Positions 39,213-48,488 of a stretch of DNA of 64,000 bases are shown here, one piece after another. The position numbers and the translations under genes are program-made. The notes under the pieces were generated by a model. The model ran no database searches. It saw nothing but the letters and a program-made list of their open reading frames with translations, and was not told the DNA's origin. This DNA comes from CAYJRR01 sp964372275 [NCBI: uncultured bacterium] (GTDB taxonomy: Bacteria; CAYJRR01), in contig CAYJRR010000001.1 of assembly GCA_964372275.1 (NCBI GenBank), forward strand, positions 4,556 to 68,555. Direction: 5' to 3'. How positions within the stretch are numbered: the stretch's first letter is position 1; the number at the start of each line of letters is the position of its first letter.

Positions 39213-40367
39213 CTAGGAGGGGTCCGGGGAGATCCCGGGGAAGCCCGACGGCCGGAACGCTCCGACGAACCGGCGCCAGATCGAGGGGGGCGGAGCGAGC
39301 GGGCGCGTCGCCCGCGCCGTCGCCGACCACTGGGTGGCGTCGAGGACCACGCAGGTCAGGGAAGGCCGGGCGAGGCGCGCCCGGCTCGGCTCGCCGCGCG
39401 GCGCGTCCGGTGTCTCCACCGGCGGCGGCGGAACGGCGGGCGGGCGCGCCGCGCGCGCGAGGAGGCGCAGCTGCGACCGTCCCTCTTCCGCGGGGGCAGG
39501 AGGGAGCGCGGCGTCGATCGCCTCGACGACGTCGGTCGCGCGCGGAAAGCGCATCTCGGGCGACGACTGGAGCAGACCGGCCAGCACGCGCCGGGCACCC
39601 GCCGGCAGCTGCGCCAGCACGAACGGGTCGACCTGGCGGAACTGCGCGATCTCCGCACAGAGCGCCTCGGCCGAGCCGCGGCCGAACAGCGGCTCCCCGA
39701 CCAGGAGCTCGTAGAGGACGACCCCCAGGGAGAACAGGTCGCTCCGCGCGTCCGCCGCGCGACGGCCGACCTGCTCGGGGCTCATGAACGGGAGCTTCCC
39801 GCGGGCCTCGTCGTCGCCGGCGCCGCCGATCCCTCCGGCCACGCGGGCGATCCCGAAGTCGGCGAGCTTCACCTCGCCGTCGTGCGACAGGAGCACGTTC
39901 TGCGGCGTGACGTCGCGGTGGATCACCGCCTCCCGCGCCGGATCGCCGTCGGCGTGCGCGTGGGCCAGGGCGCGGGCCACCTCGCGCGCCACGAAGAGCG
40001 ACGCCTCGAGCGAGAGCTTCTCGCCCCGGCGCCCGATCGACCGCGCCAGCGATGCCAGCGTCGTCCCCTCGACGTACTCCATCGCCAGGTAGTAGTCGCC
40101 GGCGTCTCCGGCGCCGAAGTCGTAGACCTGCACGATGTTGGAGTGCACCAGCGACGCGGCGATCCGCGCCTCCTCCACGAACATCCGCACCAGCGAAGGC
40201 TGCGCGGCGAGCGACGGCAGCATCCGCTTGAGCGCGACCCGGCGCTCGAAGCGCTCCGCGCCGACGAGCTGCGCCAGCCACACCTCGGCCATCCCCCCAC
40301 GGCCGATCGGCCGCACCAGCCGGTAGCGACCGACCGCCGTGGAGCGCGAAGGCGCGGATCGATTCAC
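39213..40367 (-). CDS. Serine/threonine protein kinase
   Basis: A 384-residue cytosolic kinase. Domain about residues 14-280: YRLVRPIGRGGMAEVWLAQL (P-loop), VALKRMLP (catalytic Lys), VIHRDVTPQNVLL (catalytic loop, RD type), KLADFGIAR (DFG), KLPFMSPEQVG and SDLFSLGVVLYELLVGE. The C-terminal ~100 residues are Pro/Ala/Arg-rich with no transmembrane helix. The GTG start overlaps the response-regulator stop (GTGA), so the two are coupled. Confidence 0.9.
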   Translation of the reverse strand: MNRSAPSRSTAVGRYRLVRPIGRGGMAEVWLAQLVGAERFERRVALKRMLPSLAAQPSLVRMFVEEARIAASLVHSNIVQVYDFGAGDAGDYYLAMEYVEGTTLASLARSIGRRGEKLSLEASLFVAREVARALAHAHADGDPAREAVIHRDVTPQNVLLSHDGEVKLADFGIARVAGGIGGAGDDEARGKLPFMSPEQVGRRAADARSDLFSLGVVLYELLVGEPLFGRGSAEALCAEIAQFRQVDPFVLAQLPAGARRVLAGLLQSSPEMRFPRATDVVEAIDAALPPAPAEEGRSQLRLLARAARPPAVPPPPVETPDAPRGEPSRARLARPSLTCVVLDATQWSATARATRPLAPPPSIWRRFVGAFRPSGFPGISPDPS

Positions 40368-41425
40368 GACGCCGCCTCCAGCGTCGACTCGCGCCACGAT
40401 CGGAATCCGGCGTGGCGGATCCCGCGGGCGACCCGATCGCGCAGCCGGCCACGAGCCTCGTCCGAGAGGTCGCGGAGCGCCAGCCCCACGCGCCACGATC
40501 GCTCCGCCGCCGGCGCCGTCCAGACCACCGAGGCGGCCGCGACCAGGCGGCCCCCGCCGTCCGCCAGGTCGACCTCCACCGCCGCCGGGGAGCCGACCGC
40601 CACGCGCGCCCGGAGAACGACCCCGACCCCCCCTTCGCTCACGTCGACGGCGTCGCCGTAGATCGAGGCGGCACCGAGATGGAGCCCCAGCTCCGTCCGG
40701 ATCGGGACCCGGACGTGGTGTCGCCGGGCGCGGTCGAGGCGCTCCTCGATCTCCGACCGGTGCTCGAGCACCGGAACGTCGGCGCGCGAGAGCAGTGCGA
40801 TCGTCTCGTGGTCGGCGTCGGATCGAGGGGCCGCAAGCGCGAAGTCGGGGACCGGGCCGTTCCGGAGGAGCGACGAGGCGGCGCTCCGGTCGACCGTCCG
40901 GACGACCGCCCTCCCGGCCGTGTCGACCTCCCGGAGGACGGCGGTCGCCTCGTCCGCCCTTCCGACCGCGACCACGAGCGCCGGATGCGGGTCGGCCGCC
41001 GTCGCGGCGTCCGCGCGAACCGCTCCCTGCGGGGCGCGCGCCGGTCCGTCGAACGCGAGGCCCGCGAGGAGCTCGCTCACCGTCGCCCGCAGCCGGCGTT
41101 CGGTGAACGGCTTGTGCAGGATCGCGTGGATCCCCATCGCCGCGCGCAGCGGCCCCCTCAGGCGCGCCGCGCCGTAGAGCCCGGTGCACAGGACGATCGG
41201 CGGCGCGTCCGGCAGGTCGATCTCGCGCAGTCGCCGGGCGACGTCGAGACCGCCGATCCCCGCGAGGACGGCGTCGAGGATCGCCAGGTCGAAACGATCG
41301 GTCAGGATCGCGTCGAGCGCGGCGGTACCGCTGTCGACCGCGACGACCCGGTGGTCGCGTGCCAACGCGCGCGCGAGGTGCTCGCGAACCTCGCGCGCGT
41401 CGTCGGCGATCAGAATCGAGCCCAC
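40364..41425 (-). CDS. Response regulator with receiver and PilZ domains
   Basis: A 353-residue protein. The receiver domain (about 1-118) has SILIADDAREVREHLARAL, the phospho-acceptor Asp in DLAILDAVLAGIGGLDV, and the conserved Lys in ILHKPFTERRLR. A middle region (about 135-235) is unassigned. The C-terminal PilZ-like domain (about 238-345) has RRHHVRVPI and YGDAVDVSEGGVGVV, partly matching the RxxxR and DxSxxG motifs for cyclic-di-GMP binding. Start GTG 41425 gives the normal receiver start; GTG 41461 is an alternative. Confidence 0.82.
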   Translation of the reverse strand: MGSILIADDAREVREHLARALARDHRVVAVDSGTAALDAILTDRFDLAILDAVLAGIGGLDVARRLREIDLPDAPPIVLCTGLYGAARLRGPLRAAMGIHAILHKPFTERRLRATVSELLAGLAFDGPARAPQGAVRADAATAADPHPALVVAVGRADEATAVLREVDTAGRAVVRTVDRSAASSLLRNGPVPDFALAAPRSDADHETIALLSRADVPVLEHRSEIEERLDRARRHHVRVPIRTELGLHLGAASIYGDAVDVSEGGVGVVLRARVAVGSPAAVEVDLADGGGRLVAAASVVWTAPAAERSWRVGLALRDLSDEARGRLRDRVARGIRHAGFRSWRESTLEAAS

Positions 41426-41523
41426 ACCGGCCTCTGGAGCAGGCGTTGTACCAGGGCGCACAAGGCGCGCGACGGCCCGGTCCCTCGAAAATCCGCCGAC
41501 TTTTCACACGATCGGACGCCGCG

Positions 41524-41560
41524 CCGGGAACGATTTCCCGGACCGGTGACGACTTTCGTC
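41524..41560. terminator. Two adjacent hairpins between cyclase and response-regulator genes
   Basis: CCGGGAA-CGAT-TTCCCGG (41524-41541) and GACGA-CTT-TCGTC (41548-41560), both perfect stems, lie within the 148-nt gap after the cyclase stop. They may attenuate or process the message. No T-tract. Confidence 0.3.
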
Positions 41561-41573
41561 GCTGGAACGGACG

Positions 41574-42854
41574 CTATTCGGCCCCGGCGGCGTGGGCCCG
41601 GGCGCCCAGACCGAAGACCGTCAGCGGCTCGGCCCGCCCCTTGACGGCCGAGGTCCCGAGCTCGACCAGGCCGGAGAGCGCGCCCAGCCGTTCGACCGTG
41701 GCCGCCGAAACCAGGACCGGGACACCGCGTTCTTTCGTCAGCGATTCCAGTCGCGACGCGATGTTCACGGCGTCGCCGATCACCGTGAACTCCAGCCGCC
41801 GTCCCGGCACGCCGAGGTTCCCGGCGACCACCGTCCCGGTGTGGATCCCGATCCCCATCGCCAGCGGCCCCCGCCCGGCCGCGGCGCGCTCCCGGTTGAG
41901 TCGCTCCAGCCGCCCGAGCATCGCCGCGGCGCATTCGACGGCCGACCGCGCCCCCGCATCGCCGATCAGGTCGTGCAGGCCGAAAACGACCAGCGCCCCA
42001 TCGCCGATGAACTTGTCGAGCATCCCGCCGTGGTGGTCGATCTCGGCGTGCATCGCCGCGTGGTAGGCGTTGAGCTGCTCGATCACCTCCGGCGGCGTGA
42101 GCCGCTCGCTCATGGCGGTGAAGCCGCGCAGGTCGGTCGCCATCAGCGTCACCGTCCGCTGCGATCCGCCGAGGTCCATCACCCGCTCGAGGTCCTGCTC
42201 CATCACCCGGTCGACGGCCTCCGACGGAAGGAACCGCCGCAAGAGCTGGAGCCGCACCAACCGGTCGAGGCGCTGCCTGGACTCGCGGGCCGTCAGCCGG
42301 CCGACCACCGCCGTCAGGACGATCAACGTCGCCACCACCACCTGCGGCGGCTCGAACGAACGCATGACGATCATCACCCACAGGAAGGCGCTCGCGCCGA
42401 CGACCGCGCCGAACGCCGCCATTCGCGCGTCGTTGCGGGCGACGGTGGTGAGCAGGACGAGCAGGATCCCCGGCGCCGTGGTGTGCACCGCCCAGAGCAG
42501 CGAGTCGTCCCGCTCTCCGGGAGGCGAGAGCTGCCCGAACACCCAGCAGCTGGCGGCGACCACGACCAGGTCGATCGCCAGCGCCGCGTAGCTCAACGTA
42601 ACCGCCGCGCCGTGGCGCCGGACGTGGGCGCGAACGCCGGCCGCGTACAGGAAGATCGCCCCGAAATAGATCGTCGGGAGCCAGTTCCCGTCCGCGAAGA
42701 CGACCTGCATCACGACGGTCTGCACGACGACCGCCGCGAAGATCCAGAAGCGCCCCTCGGCGACGATCCGCTCGATCCGGTCCCGGGAGTCGCGCAGCGT
42801 CTGGTCGATCAGGGGATCCGGCGCCGCCACGAGGGGATCGAGGATACCTCGCAC
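41574..42854 (-). CDS. Membrane-bound adenylate/guanylate cyclase (class III)
   Basis: A 426-residue protein. The N-terminal half has about five to six membrane helices (residues 35-185), without a recognised sensor. A linker with LRRFLPSEAVDRVMEQ follows, then the class III cyclase domain (about 225-400): TLMATDLRGFTAMSERLTP (metal Asp), MLDKFIGDGALVVFG (second metal Asp), GIGIHTGTVVAGNLG and FTVIGDAVNIASRLES. It makes cAMP or cGMP. It overlaps the glycosyltransferase upstream by 46 nt in the same direction. Confidence 0.9.
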   Translation of the reverse strand: MRGILDPLVAAPDPLIDQTLRDSRDRIERIVAEGRFWIFAAVVVQTVVMQVVFADGNWLPTIYFGAIFLYAAGVRAHVRRHGAAVTLSYAALAIDLVVVAASCWVFGQLSPPGERDDSLLWAVHTTAPGILLVLLTTVARNDARMAAFGAVVGASAFLWVMIVMRSFEPPQVVVATLIVLTAVVGRLTARESRQRLDRLVRLQLLRRFLPSEAVDRVMEQDLERVMDLGGSQRTVTLMATDLRGFTAMSERLTPPEVIEQLNAYHAAMHAEIDHHGGMLDKFIGDGALVVFGLHDLIGDAGARSAVECAAAMLGRLERLNRERAAAGRGPLAMGIGIHTGTVVAGNLGVPGRRLEFTVIGDAVNIASRLESLTKERGVPVLVSAATVERLGALSGLVELGTSAVKGRAEPLTVFGLGARAHAAGAE

Positions 42855-43999
42855 CGCGCCAGGTGATCGAGCGATCGGGACGCGTTCCGGTCCCAGAAGT
42901 GTCCCTGCCGTTCGATCGTGCGGCGCGCCTCGGCGCCAAGCCGCTCACGGAGCGGCCGATCGAGCACGAGGCGCGTCACGCGATCCATCATTCCGTCCGC
43001 GTCCCCTTCGTCGAACAGGAGGGCGTCGACGCCGTCGGTCAGTGTCTCGCGGATCGCCGGCGTCGCGACGGCGACGATCGCCGTTCCCAGCGCCATGTAT
43101 TCGAAGAGCTTCATCGGGCTGGCGTACGGTGTCGCCGCCGGCTGGAGCGCGATGTCGAAAGCGGCGATGTGAGCGGCGATCGCCTCTCGGTCGACCCGGC
43201 CTGCGAACCGCACCGCCCGCTCGAGGCCGCGGCGTGCGACCACCTCCCGGAGCGCCGGCAGGCTCCTCCCCTCGCCGACCAGCAGCACCGTCGCGCCGTG
43301 CCGCTCGAGGCCGGCGTCGGCGAACCCTTCGAGAAGACGTTCGAGTCCGTGCCACGGACGGAACCAGCCGGTGAAGCCGACGACCACCGCGTCGGCCGGG
43401 ATCCCCAGGCGGCGCCGCGCCGGCGCGCCGTCCCGCGGCGCGGCGAGCATCTCCCGGCGGACGGCGTTCGGCACCACCCGCACCCGGTCCGCGGCTACGC
43501 CCGCGGCCACGATCCGATCGCGCAGCGGCGTCGAGACGGCGACGATCGCCGTCGACGCCCGCCAGATCCGCGCCTCGACGCCGGCCGCGATCCGCGGGAA
43601 GGTGAGCCCTCCGTTGGCCGCGCGCTCTTCGGCGAGGGGGGCGTTCACCTCCAGCAGAAGTGGCACCCCCGTCGCCGCCGCGGCGACCGCGCCCGCGGCG
43701 TTGTGGAGCGAATAGCGCTCGTAGATCGCGTCCGGACGGAACGCCCGGATCTCGGCCAGGAGGCGCGCCGACTCCGGGAGGTTCGACGCGATCTCCATCC
43801 ACTCGTAGAGGCCACGCGGAGCGGCCGCCGCGACTCGCGACAGGAGCCTCGCGCCGCTGGACGGTCCGTCCCCGCCGCGCGGCACGATCGCCGATTCCCG
43901 GACCTCGTGTCCGAGGTCTCGCAGCGCCCGCTGGATCTCCTCGATGTGGATCCCCTGCGCGTCCTCCGCGCGCGTGCGGTGGTGGTAGAGGATCCTCAC
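42809..43999 (-). CDS. Glycosyltransferase family 4 protein (1)
   Basis: A 396-residue GT-B enzyme. It starts MRILYHHRTRAEDAQGIHIEE. The N-domain has ERYSLHNAAGAVAAAATG; the C-domain has VVGFTGWFRPWHGLERLLEG, VRFAGRVDREAIAAHIAA and MKLFEYMALGTAIVAVATP, with the E-x7-E-type region. It should add a sugar to a lipid-linked precursor. Start and stop both overlap neighbours (ATGA upstream, 46 nt downstream). Confidence 0.86.
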   Translation of the reverse strand: MRILYHHRTRAEDAQGIHIEEIQRALRDLGHEVRESAIVPRGGDGPSSGARLLSRVAAAAPRGLYEWMEIASNLPESARLLAEIRAFRPDAIYERYSLHNAAGAVAAAATGVPLLLEVNAPLAEERAANGGLTFPRIAAGVEARIWRASTAIVAVSTPLRDRIVAAGVAADRVRVVPNAVRREMLAAPRDGAPARRRLGIPADAVVVGFTGWFRPWHGLERLLEGFADAGLERHGATVLLVGEGRSLPALREVVARRGLERAVRFAGRVDREAIAAHIAAFDIALQPAATPYASPMKLFEYMALGTAIVAVATPAIRETLTDGVDALLFDEGDADGMMDRVTRLVLDRPLRERLGAEARRTIERQGHFWDRNASRSLDHLARCEVSSIPSWRRRIP

Positions 44000-45213
44000 G
44001 GCGACGTCGTCCCCTCGGCGGCGAACCGGCCCATCGCCTCCCGGAAGACCTCGTCGACGCGCGACGCGACCGATTCCCAGGAGCGCGACGCGGCGCGGGC
44101 CCGGATCCGCGCGCGGTCGAAGCGATCGCGCGCGGCCAGCGCCTCGGCCAGACCCGTCGCCAGCCCCTCCGCGTCCTCCGGCGGGACGACGCGGCCGTCA
44201 CCGCCGCCGACCAGCTCCGACACCGAGCCGACGTCGGTGGCGACCGACGGCAGCCCGCAGCTGAGCGCCTCGAGCAGGGCGTTGGGATCCCCTTCGCTGC
44301 GGGAGGGCAGGCAGAACAGGTCGGCGGCCGAGTACCACGCCGGAAGCGAGGCGTGCGCGATGCGCCCCACGAACGACACCCGTCCGGCGATCCCCCGCTC
44401 GGCGGCGAGGCCGGCGAGCGCCGGCGCCCGCGAGCCTTCGCCCACGATCGCCAGACGCGCGCGCAGCCCCGTTCGCGCGATCCGGGCGAAGGCGTCGAGC
44501 AGGAGGTCGTGACCCTTCACCGGTTCCAGCCGGCCGACCGACAACACCAGTGCCTCGCCGGGCCGGCAGCCCGCCACGGCGCGGATGCGCTCCCGTTCCG
44601 CCGGCCTGGGGGAGAACAGCCTTCCGTCGACCCCGTTGGCGATGACGGCGATGCGCGCCGCTGCGCCGCCCAGCGCCTCGAGCGCCGCCGCGACGCGGCG
44701 GCTGACGGCGATCAGCATCGTGGCCCGCGCCACGCAGGCCTCGACCATCCGGCGCGTCGTCCCCCGCGCGGGGGCCACGAGCGCGTCGCTGCCGCGCGCC
44801 GAAAGCACCACCGGGAGCCCGATCCGCCTCCCGAACGCCATCGCGGCGGCGCCGTCGGGGTGGAGGAAGTGCGCGTCGATCACGTCGATGCGGCGGGCGG
44901 CGTGGTACCGCCGAACCGACGGAAACGAGCCCCACGACAGGCCGGCCGCATGCATCGCGCCCCCCGCCTTGGGGAGGAGCGGGTATCGCGGATGCGCGAC
45001 CGCGATCCCGTACCGGCGTTCGACCGGCGGAACGGCCCGGTAGACGCGGTAGCGGCGCGGTACCGGGACGGGGGGGACGAACGGCACCGGAGCCACCACC
45101 CGCAGCGAATGTCCGGGGAGGGCGGCGACGCGTCGCATCCGTTCCTCGACGAACACCCCGTGTTCCGGCTGGGCACGGTTCGGATAGAGCCGGGTGAAGG
45201 TCACGACGTTCAT
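43996..45213 (-). CDS. Glycosyltransferase family 4 protein (2)
   Basis: A 405-residue GT4 enzyme. Motifs: VVTFTRLYPNRAQPEHGVFV at the start, DVIDAHFLHPDGAAAMAFG, VVLSARGSDALVAPARG, VLSVGRLEPVKGHDLLLDAF, and LPSRSEGDPNALLEALSCG with the acidic donor-binding residues. It lies between the other two transferases, with 4-nt overlaps on both sides. Confidence 0.9.
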   Translation of the reverse strand: MNVVTFTRLYPNRAQPEHGVFVEERMRRVAALPGHSLRVVAPVPFVPPVPVPRRYRVYRAVPPVERRYGIAVAHPRYPLLPKAGGAMHAAGLSWGSFPSVRRYHAARRIDVIDAHFLHPDGAAAMAFGRRIGLPVVLSARGSDALVAPARGTTRRMVEACVARATMLIAVSRRVAAALEALGGAAARIAVIANGVDGRLFSPRPAERERIRAVAGCRPGEALVLSVGRLEPVKGHDLLLDAFARIARTGLRARLAIVGEGSRAPALAGLAAERGIAGRVSFVGRIAHASLPAWYSAADLFCLPSRSEGDPNALLEALSCGLPSVATDVGSVSELVGGGDGRVVPPEDAEGLATGLAEALAARDRFDRARIRARAASRSWESVASRVDEVFREAMGRFAAEGTTSP

Positions 45214-46508
45214 GGCCCGGGCGCGGGTGGGGCGAAGGCGGGTCGCGGCGGTGGATCGCGCCGGCGGCCGACCTCCGTGGCCGCGTCGGCGGAACGTCCT
45301 CGTGGACCGGCCGGGCGACCGCTTCCGGCGTTTCGCGCGAGCGCCGCCTCGAGCCGGCTCGCCTGCGACTCCCAGGAGTGTCCCCGGCTCACCGCCGCCC
45401 GGGCGCTCGCGCCGATCGCGGCGGCGAGCGCCGGATCGCGAAGCAGCGCCACGATCGCCGCCGCGAACGGCATCGCCTCGTCCTCGACGACGAGGTCGCG
45501 CCCGGGCGCCGCCTCGACCCCTTCGGCGGCGGCGGTGGTCGCGACCACCGGCAGCGCGGCGGCCATCGCCTCCAGCACCTTGTTCTGGATCCCGCGCGCG
45601 ATGTGCAGCGGCGCCACCGCCAACGAAGCGCCGTCGAGCGCCGCCGGCAGGTCGTCGACGTATCCCCGGATCGAGACCCCGTCCCGCCCGTGGAGCCGTC
45701 GCACCGCCGCGGTCGGGCGGCTCCCCAGCACGTCGAACCGGGCGTCGGGGAGGGCGCGGCGCACCGCCGGCCAGACCTCCCGCGCCATCCAGAGGACGCC
45801 GGCGACATTGGGGGCGTAGTCCATCGCGCCGAAGAAGACGACGCGTCGCGGGTCGCGCGCGCGCCCGGCGGGCGCGAAGCGGTCGACGTCGACGCCGTTG
45901 CACACCACATCCAGGCGGCCTTCGGCGCAGAAGGAGCGGAACAGCCGCGCCTCGGGTTCGGTGGCGACGGTGATCGCGTCCCATTCGCGGGCGAGCCGCG
46001 TCTCGTATCGCCGCAGCGTCGCCGCCTCGCGCCGGTAGATCCAGCGTGCCGGCAGCGGCGCGTCGTCGGCGTACTGCCGCCACTTTTCCGAGTCGACGTC
46101 GCACAGGTCGGCGACGCGGGTCATCCCCTCCACCGCCGGCACGTACTGCGCCATCGGCGCCGAGTGGACCCAGGCGGCGTCGTAGCGCTCTTCGCGCATC
46201 CACCGGCCGACCTCCGCGGCCAGGGCGGGGGCGCGGAAGAAGGGCAGGCTCGCCGGCTCCCCGGAGAACGGCGCCGCGAGCGCCGCCGCCCTCGCCCGGA
46301 GGCGCGGTCTCCAGGCGATCGCCAACCGACGGCAGATCGCCGCCACCCGATCGGTCCGCTCGCGCGCGAGATCCTCGCGGCGGTCGGCGAGCGCCGCCAC
46401 GTCGACGGTATGACGCCGCGCCAGGCAGCGGAGGAGATGGAAGGAACGGATCTTGTCCCCCTTGTCCGGAGGGAAGGGGAGCCGGTGGGCGAGGAAGAGC
46501 AGGCGCAC
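45210..46508 (-). CDS. XrtA/PEP-CTERM-system glycosyltransferase (TIGR03087-like)
   Basis: A 432-residue GT-B enzyme. The start MRLLFLAHRLPFPPDKGDKI and SFHLLRCLARRH are the hallmark of the TIGR03087 family tied to exosortase A loci. DLCDVDSEKWRQYA, VFFGAMDYAPNVAGVLWMA and PLHIARGIQNKVLEAMAAAL follow. The last ~35 residues are Arg/Pro-rich. It probably acts in the exopolysaccharide co-produced with PEP-CTERM proteins; no exosortase gene is in the window. Confidence 0.88.
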   Translation of the reverse strand: MRLLFLAHRLPFPPDKGDKIRSFHLLRCLARRHTVDVAALADRREDLARERTDRVAAICRRLAIAWRPRLRARAAALAAPFSGEPASLPFFRAPALAAEVGRWMREERYDAAWVHSAPMAQYVPAVEGMTRVADLCDVDSEKWRQYADDAPLPARWIYRREAATLRRYETRLAREWDAITVATEPEARLFRSFCAEGRLDVVCNGVDVDRFAPAGRARDPRRVVFFGAMDYAPNVAGVLWMAREVWPAVRRALPDARFDVLGSRPTAAVRRLHGRDGVSIRGYVDDLPAALDGASLAVAPLHIARGIQNKVLEAMAAALPVVATTAAAEGVEAAPGRDLVVEDEAMPFAAAIVALLRDPALAAAIGASARAAVSRGHSWESQASRLEAALARNAGSGRPAGPRGRSADAATEVGRRRDPPPRPAFAPPAPGP

Positions 46509-46511
46509 GGG

Positions 46512-47396
46512 CTATCCCTTCGACGCCGCCACGGCGCCTGCGCGCGCGGGGGCGGGCGCGTCGACCGGATGGGCGATGAGCATCTCGCGCACCGTCCCGA
46601 AGCGGAATCGCCGGAGAAGGCGGTCGAGCCGATCGCGCGTGCGGTGGAGGTTCCGGTAGTGCCGGATCCGGGTGGAGATCGGGACCGGGAGCCTCGGTTG
46701 CGCGGGATCGATCTCCCACGGGTGGAGGTAGACGACCGCCGGAACGCCGTCGATCCGGTGGATCCGCTCGATCCCCCAGCGGAGGAGCGGAAACGGGAGG
46801 TGACGCAGGTAGCCGCCCCCCGCCACCGGGAGGTTCATCCCCAGGACGCGCGTCGTCGCCGGAGGAACTTCGATCAGACTGCCGGCGAGCAGGCGCAGGC
46901 GGTGCGGACGGCGCGGACTGTCCGGGATCCCGTACCGGTCGTGGCGGATCGGGAAGACGCTGGAGTCGTAGAGGTACCCTTCACGGCAGAGGATCTCGAG
47001 CGCCCACTGCGTCCCGTGCACGACCGACCAGGAGGGGGCGCGGAAGCCGACCACGGCCCGACCCGAGGCGTCCTCGATCCGCGCGCGGGCGCGGCGCAGG
47101 TCCTCGCGGAACCGCTCGGGGGTCAACGTCGTCAGCTCGCGGTGCTCGTCCCCGTGACTCGCCAGCTCGTGGCCGCGCTCGCCGATCTCGCGCACCAGGA
47201 GCGGATCACGCGCGGCGACCCAACCGAGGACGAAAAAGGTCGCCTTCGCCCCGCGCTCGTCGAGCAGGTCGAGCAGCTCGCGGACCTTCGCCGCCGCGCG
47301 CCGCGGCCGCGCCTCCCACGTCGGCGGAGGGGCGTGACGCGCGAAGAGCGACACCTGGAAGTACTCCTCCACGTCGATCGTGAGGGCGTCGAGCAC
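46512..47396 (-). CDS. XrtA-system polysaccharide deacetylase (DUF3473 type)
   Basis: A 294-residue enzyme. It begins VLDALTIDVEEYFQVSLF, with the catalytic/metal Asp pair. KATFFVLGWVAARDP, GHELASHGDEH (metal His pair), VVGFRAPSWSV, and the C-terminal DUF3473 region (VVYLHPWEIDP, RHYRNLHRTRDRLDRLL) follow. It removes acetyl groups from a surface polysaccharide. The GTG start matches family N-termini; the upstream in-frame extension is rejected. It is 3 nt from the TIGR03087-like gene. Confidence 0.9.
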   Translation of the reverse strand: MLDALTIDVEEYFQVSLFARHAPPPTWEARPRRAAAKVRELLDLLDERGAKATFFVLGWVAARDPLLVREIGERGHELASHGDEHRELTTLTPERFREDLRRARARIEDASGRAVVGFRAPSWSVVHGTQWALEILCREGYLYDSSVFPIRHDRYGIPDSPRRPHRLRLLAGSLIEVPPATTRVLGMNLPVAGGGYLRHLPFPLLRWGIERIHRIDGVPAVVYLHPWEIDPAQPRLPVPISTRIRHYRNLHRTRDRLDRLLRRFRFGTVREMLIAHPVDAPAPARAGAVAASKG

Positions 47397-47495
47397 GCGC
47401 CTGATTGGAGTAGCCCCGCCCGCCCGGCTTGCAAGGGCTCGGGGCGCCGGAACGGAACGTTGCCGACCGCGCTCGCCGTTGCCATCCGAGGTTCG

Positions 47496-48488
47496 GTGCA
47501 ACGCGCGGCACCCCTCCCCGTTCCCCGTTCGAGCGTGCGGCGCGCACTCGGCTCGCTCGCCGTTCGGAGCGGGGCCTGTCGGGTTTCGGCCTGGGTCCGC
47601 CGCCGCGAGGCGGTGGTCCTCACCTACCACGGCCTCGTCGAGCACGATCCGCCGGCGGCGCGACGGCCGCTCTTCAAGATCTTCGTCACCGCGGCGGCGT
47701 TCCGCGAGCAGATGCAGCTCCTGCGATCGCGCCATTGCGTCGTGCCGCTCGACCGGCTGGTCGATCACCTCTCGGCGGGGGCGCCGCCGCCCGACCGGCT
47801 GGCCGCGGTGACGTTCGACGACGGATGGCGCAGCACCCGACGGCTCGCCGCGCCGATCCTGCGGGAGCTCGCGCTACCGGCGACCGTCTTCCTCGCCACC
47901 GGCCTCGTCGATTCGGGGGCGCGCGGCCTGTGGACGCAGCGCCTGTGGAACGCGCTCCTGCACGCCGGCGAGGGTCCGGGTCCGGACGGCGCCGCCGTCC
48001 GGCGGATCGTGGATTCGCTCAAGCGGATGCCGGCCGGCGCCCGCGACGCTGCGCTCGCCGCGCTCCACGCGCGGCACGGAGAGGGTCCGCCGCTCGGCGC
48101 CGCGCACGAGTTCCTGAGCTGGCGCGAGGCGCGGGAGCTGGCCGACTTCGGCGTGGCGTGCGGCGCGCACACCGTCGACCACGAGATCCTGGCCCGGCTG
48201 CCGCTCGCGGAGGCCGAGCGCCAGGTGGCGGAGTCGAAAGACGCCGTCGAGCGCGAGACCGGCGAGCCCTGCCGCCTGTTCGCCTACCCGAACGGCGGCG
48301 CCGGCGACTTCGGCCCGGAGCACGCGTCGCTCGTGGCCCGCCATCGCTTCGCGGCCGCCGTCACCCAGATCCCGGGGCGCAACGCCGCCGGGGCCGATCC
48401 GTTCCGTCTCCGCCGCATCGACGTGGGACTCGACCACTCGCGTGACGCCTTCCTCGCCGCGCTCGACGGCTTGCGCCATTGGCGCTAG
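47496..48488 (+). CDS. Polysaccharide deacetylase family protein
   Basis: A 330-residue NodB-type enzyme. Motifs: VVLTYHGLVEHDPPAARRPL, VTFDDGWRSTRRLAAPIL (catalytic Asp and metal Asp), PATVFLATGLVDSG, GVACGAHTVDHEIL (metal His pair) and CRLFAYPNGGAGDFG. It lacks a signal peptide and probably acts in the cytosol or on lipid-linked sugars. GTG 47496 has GAGG just upstream; GTG 47535 is an alternative. It is divergent from the other deacetylase, and its stop overlaps the nitrilase-family gene within CTAG. Confidence 0.85.
   Translation: MQRAAPLPVPRSSVRRALGSLAVRSGACRVSAWVRRREAVVLTYHGLVEHDPPAARRPLFKIFVTAAAFREQMQLLRSRHCVVPLDRLVDHLSAGAPPPDRLAAVTFDDGWRSTRRLAAPILRELALPATVFLATGLVDSGARGLWTQRLWNALLHAGEGPGPDGAAVRRIVDSLKRMPAGARDAALAALHARHGEGPPLGAAHEFLSWREARELADFGVACGAHTVDHEILARLPLAEAERQVAESKDAVERETGEPCRLFAYPNGGAGDFGPEHASLVARHRFAAAVTQIPGRNAAGADPFRLRRIDVGLDHSRDAFLAALDGLRHWR

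Noticed and set aside
45378-47495. In-frame upstream extension of the plus-strand deacetylase
   Set aside because: It covers the opposite strand of glycosyltransferase and deacetylase genes and has shadow-type composition.
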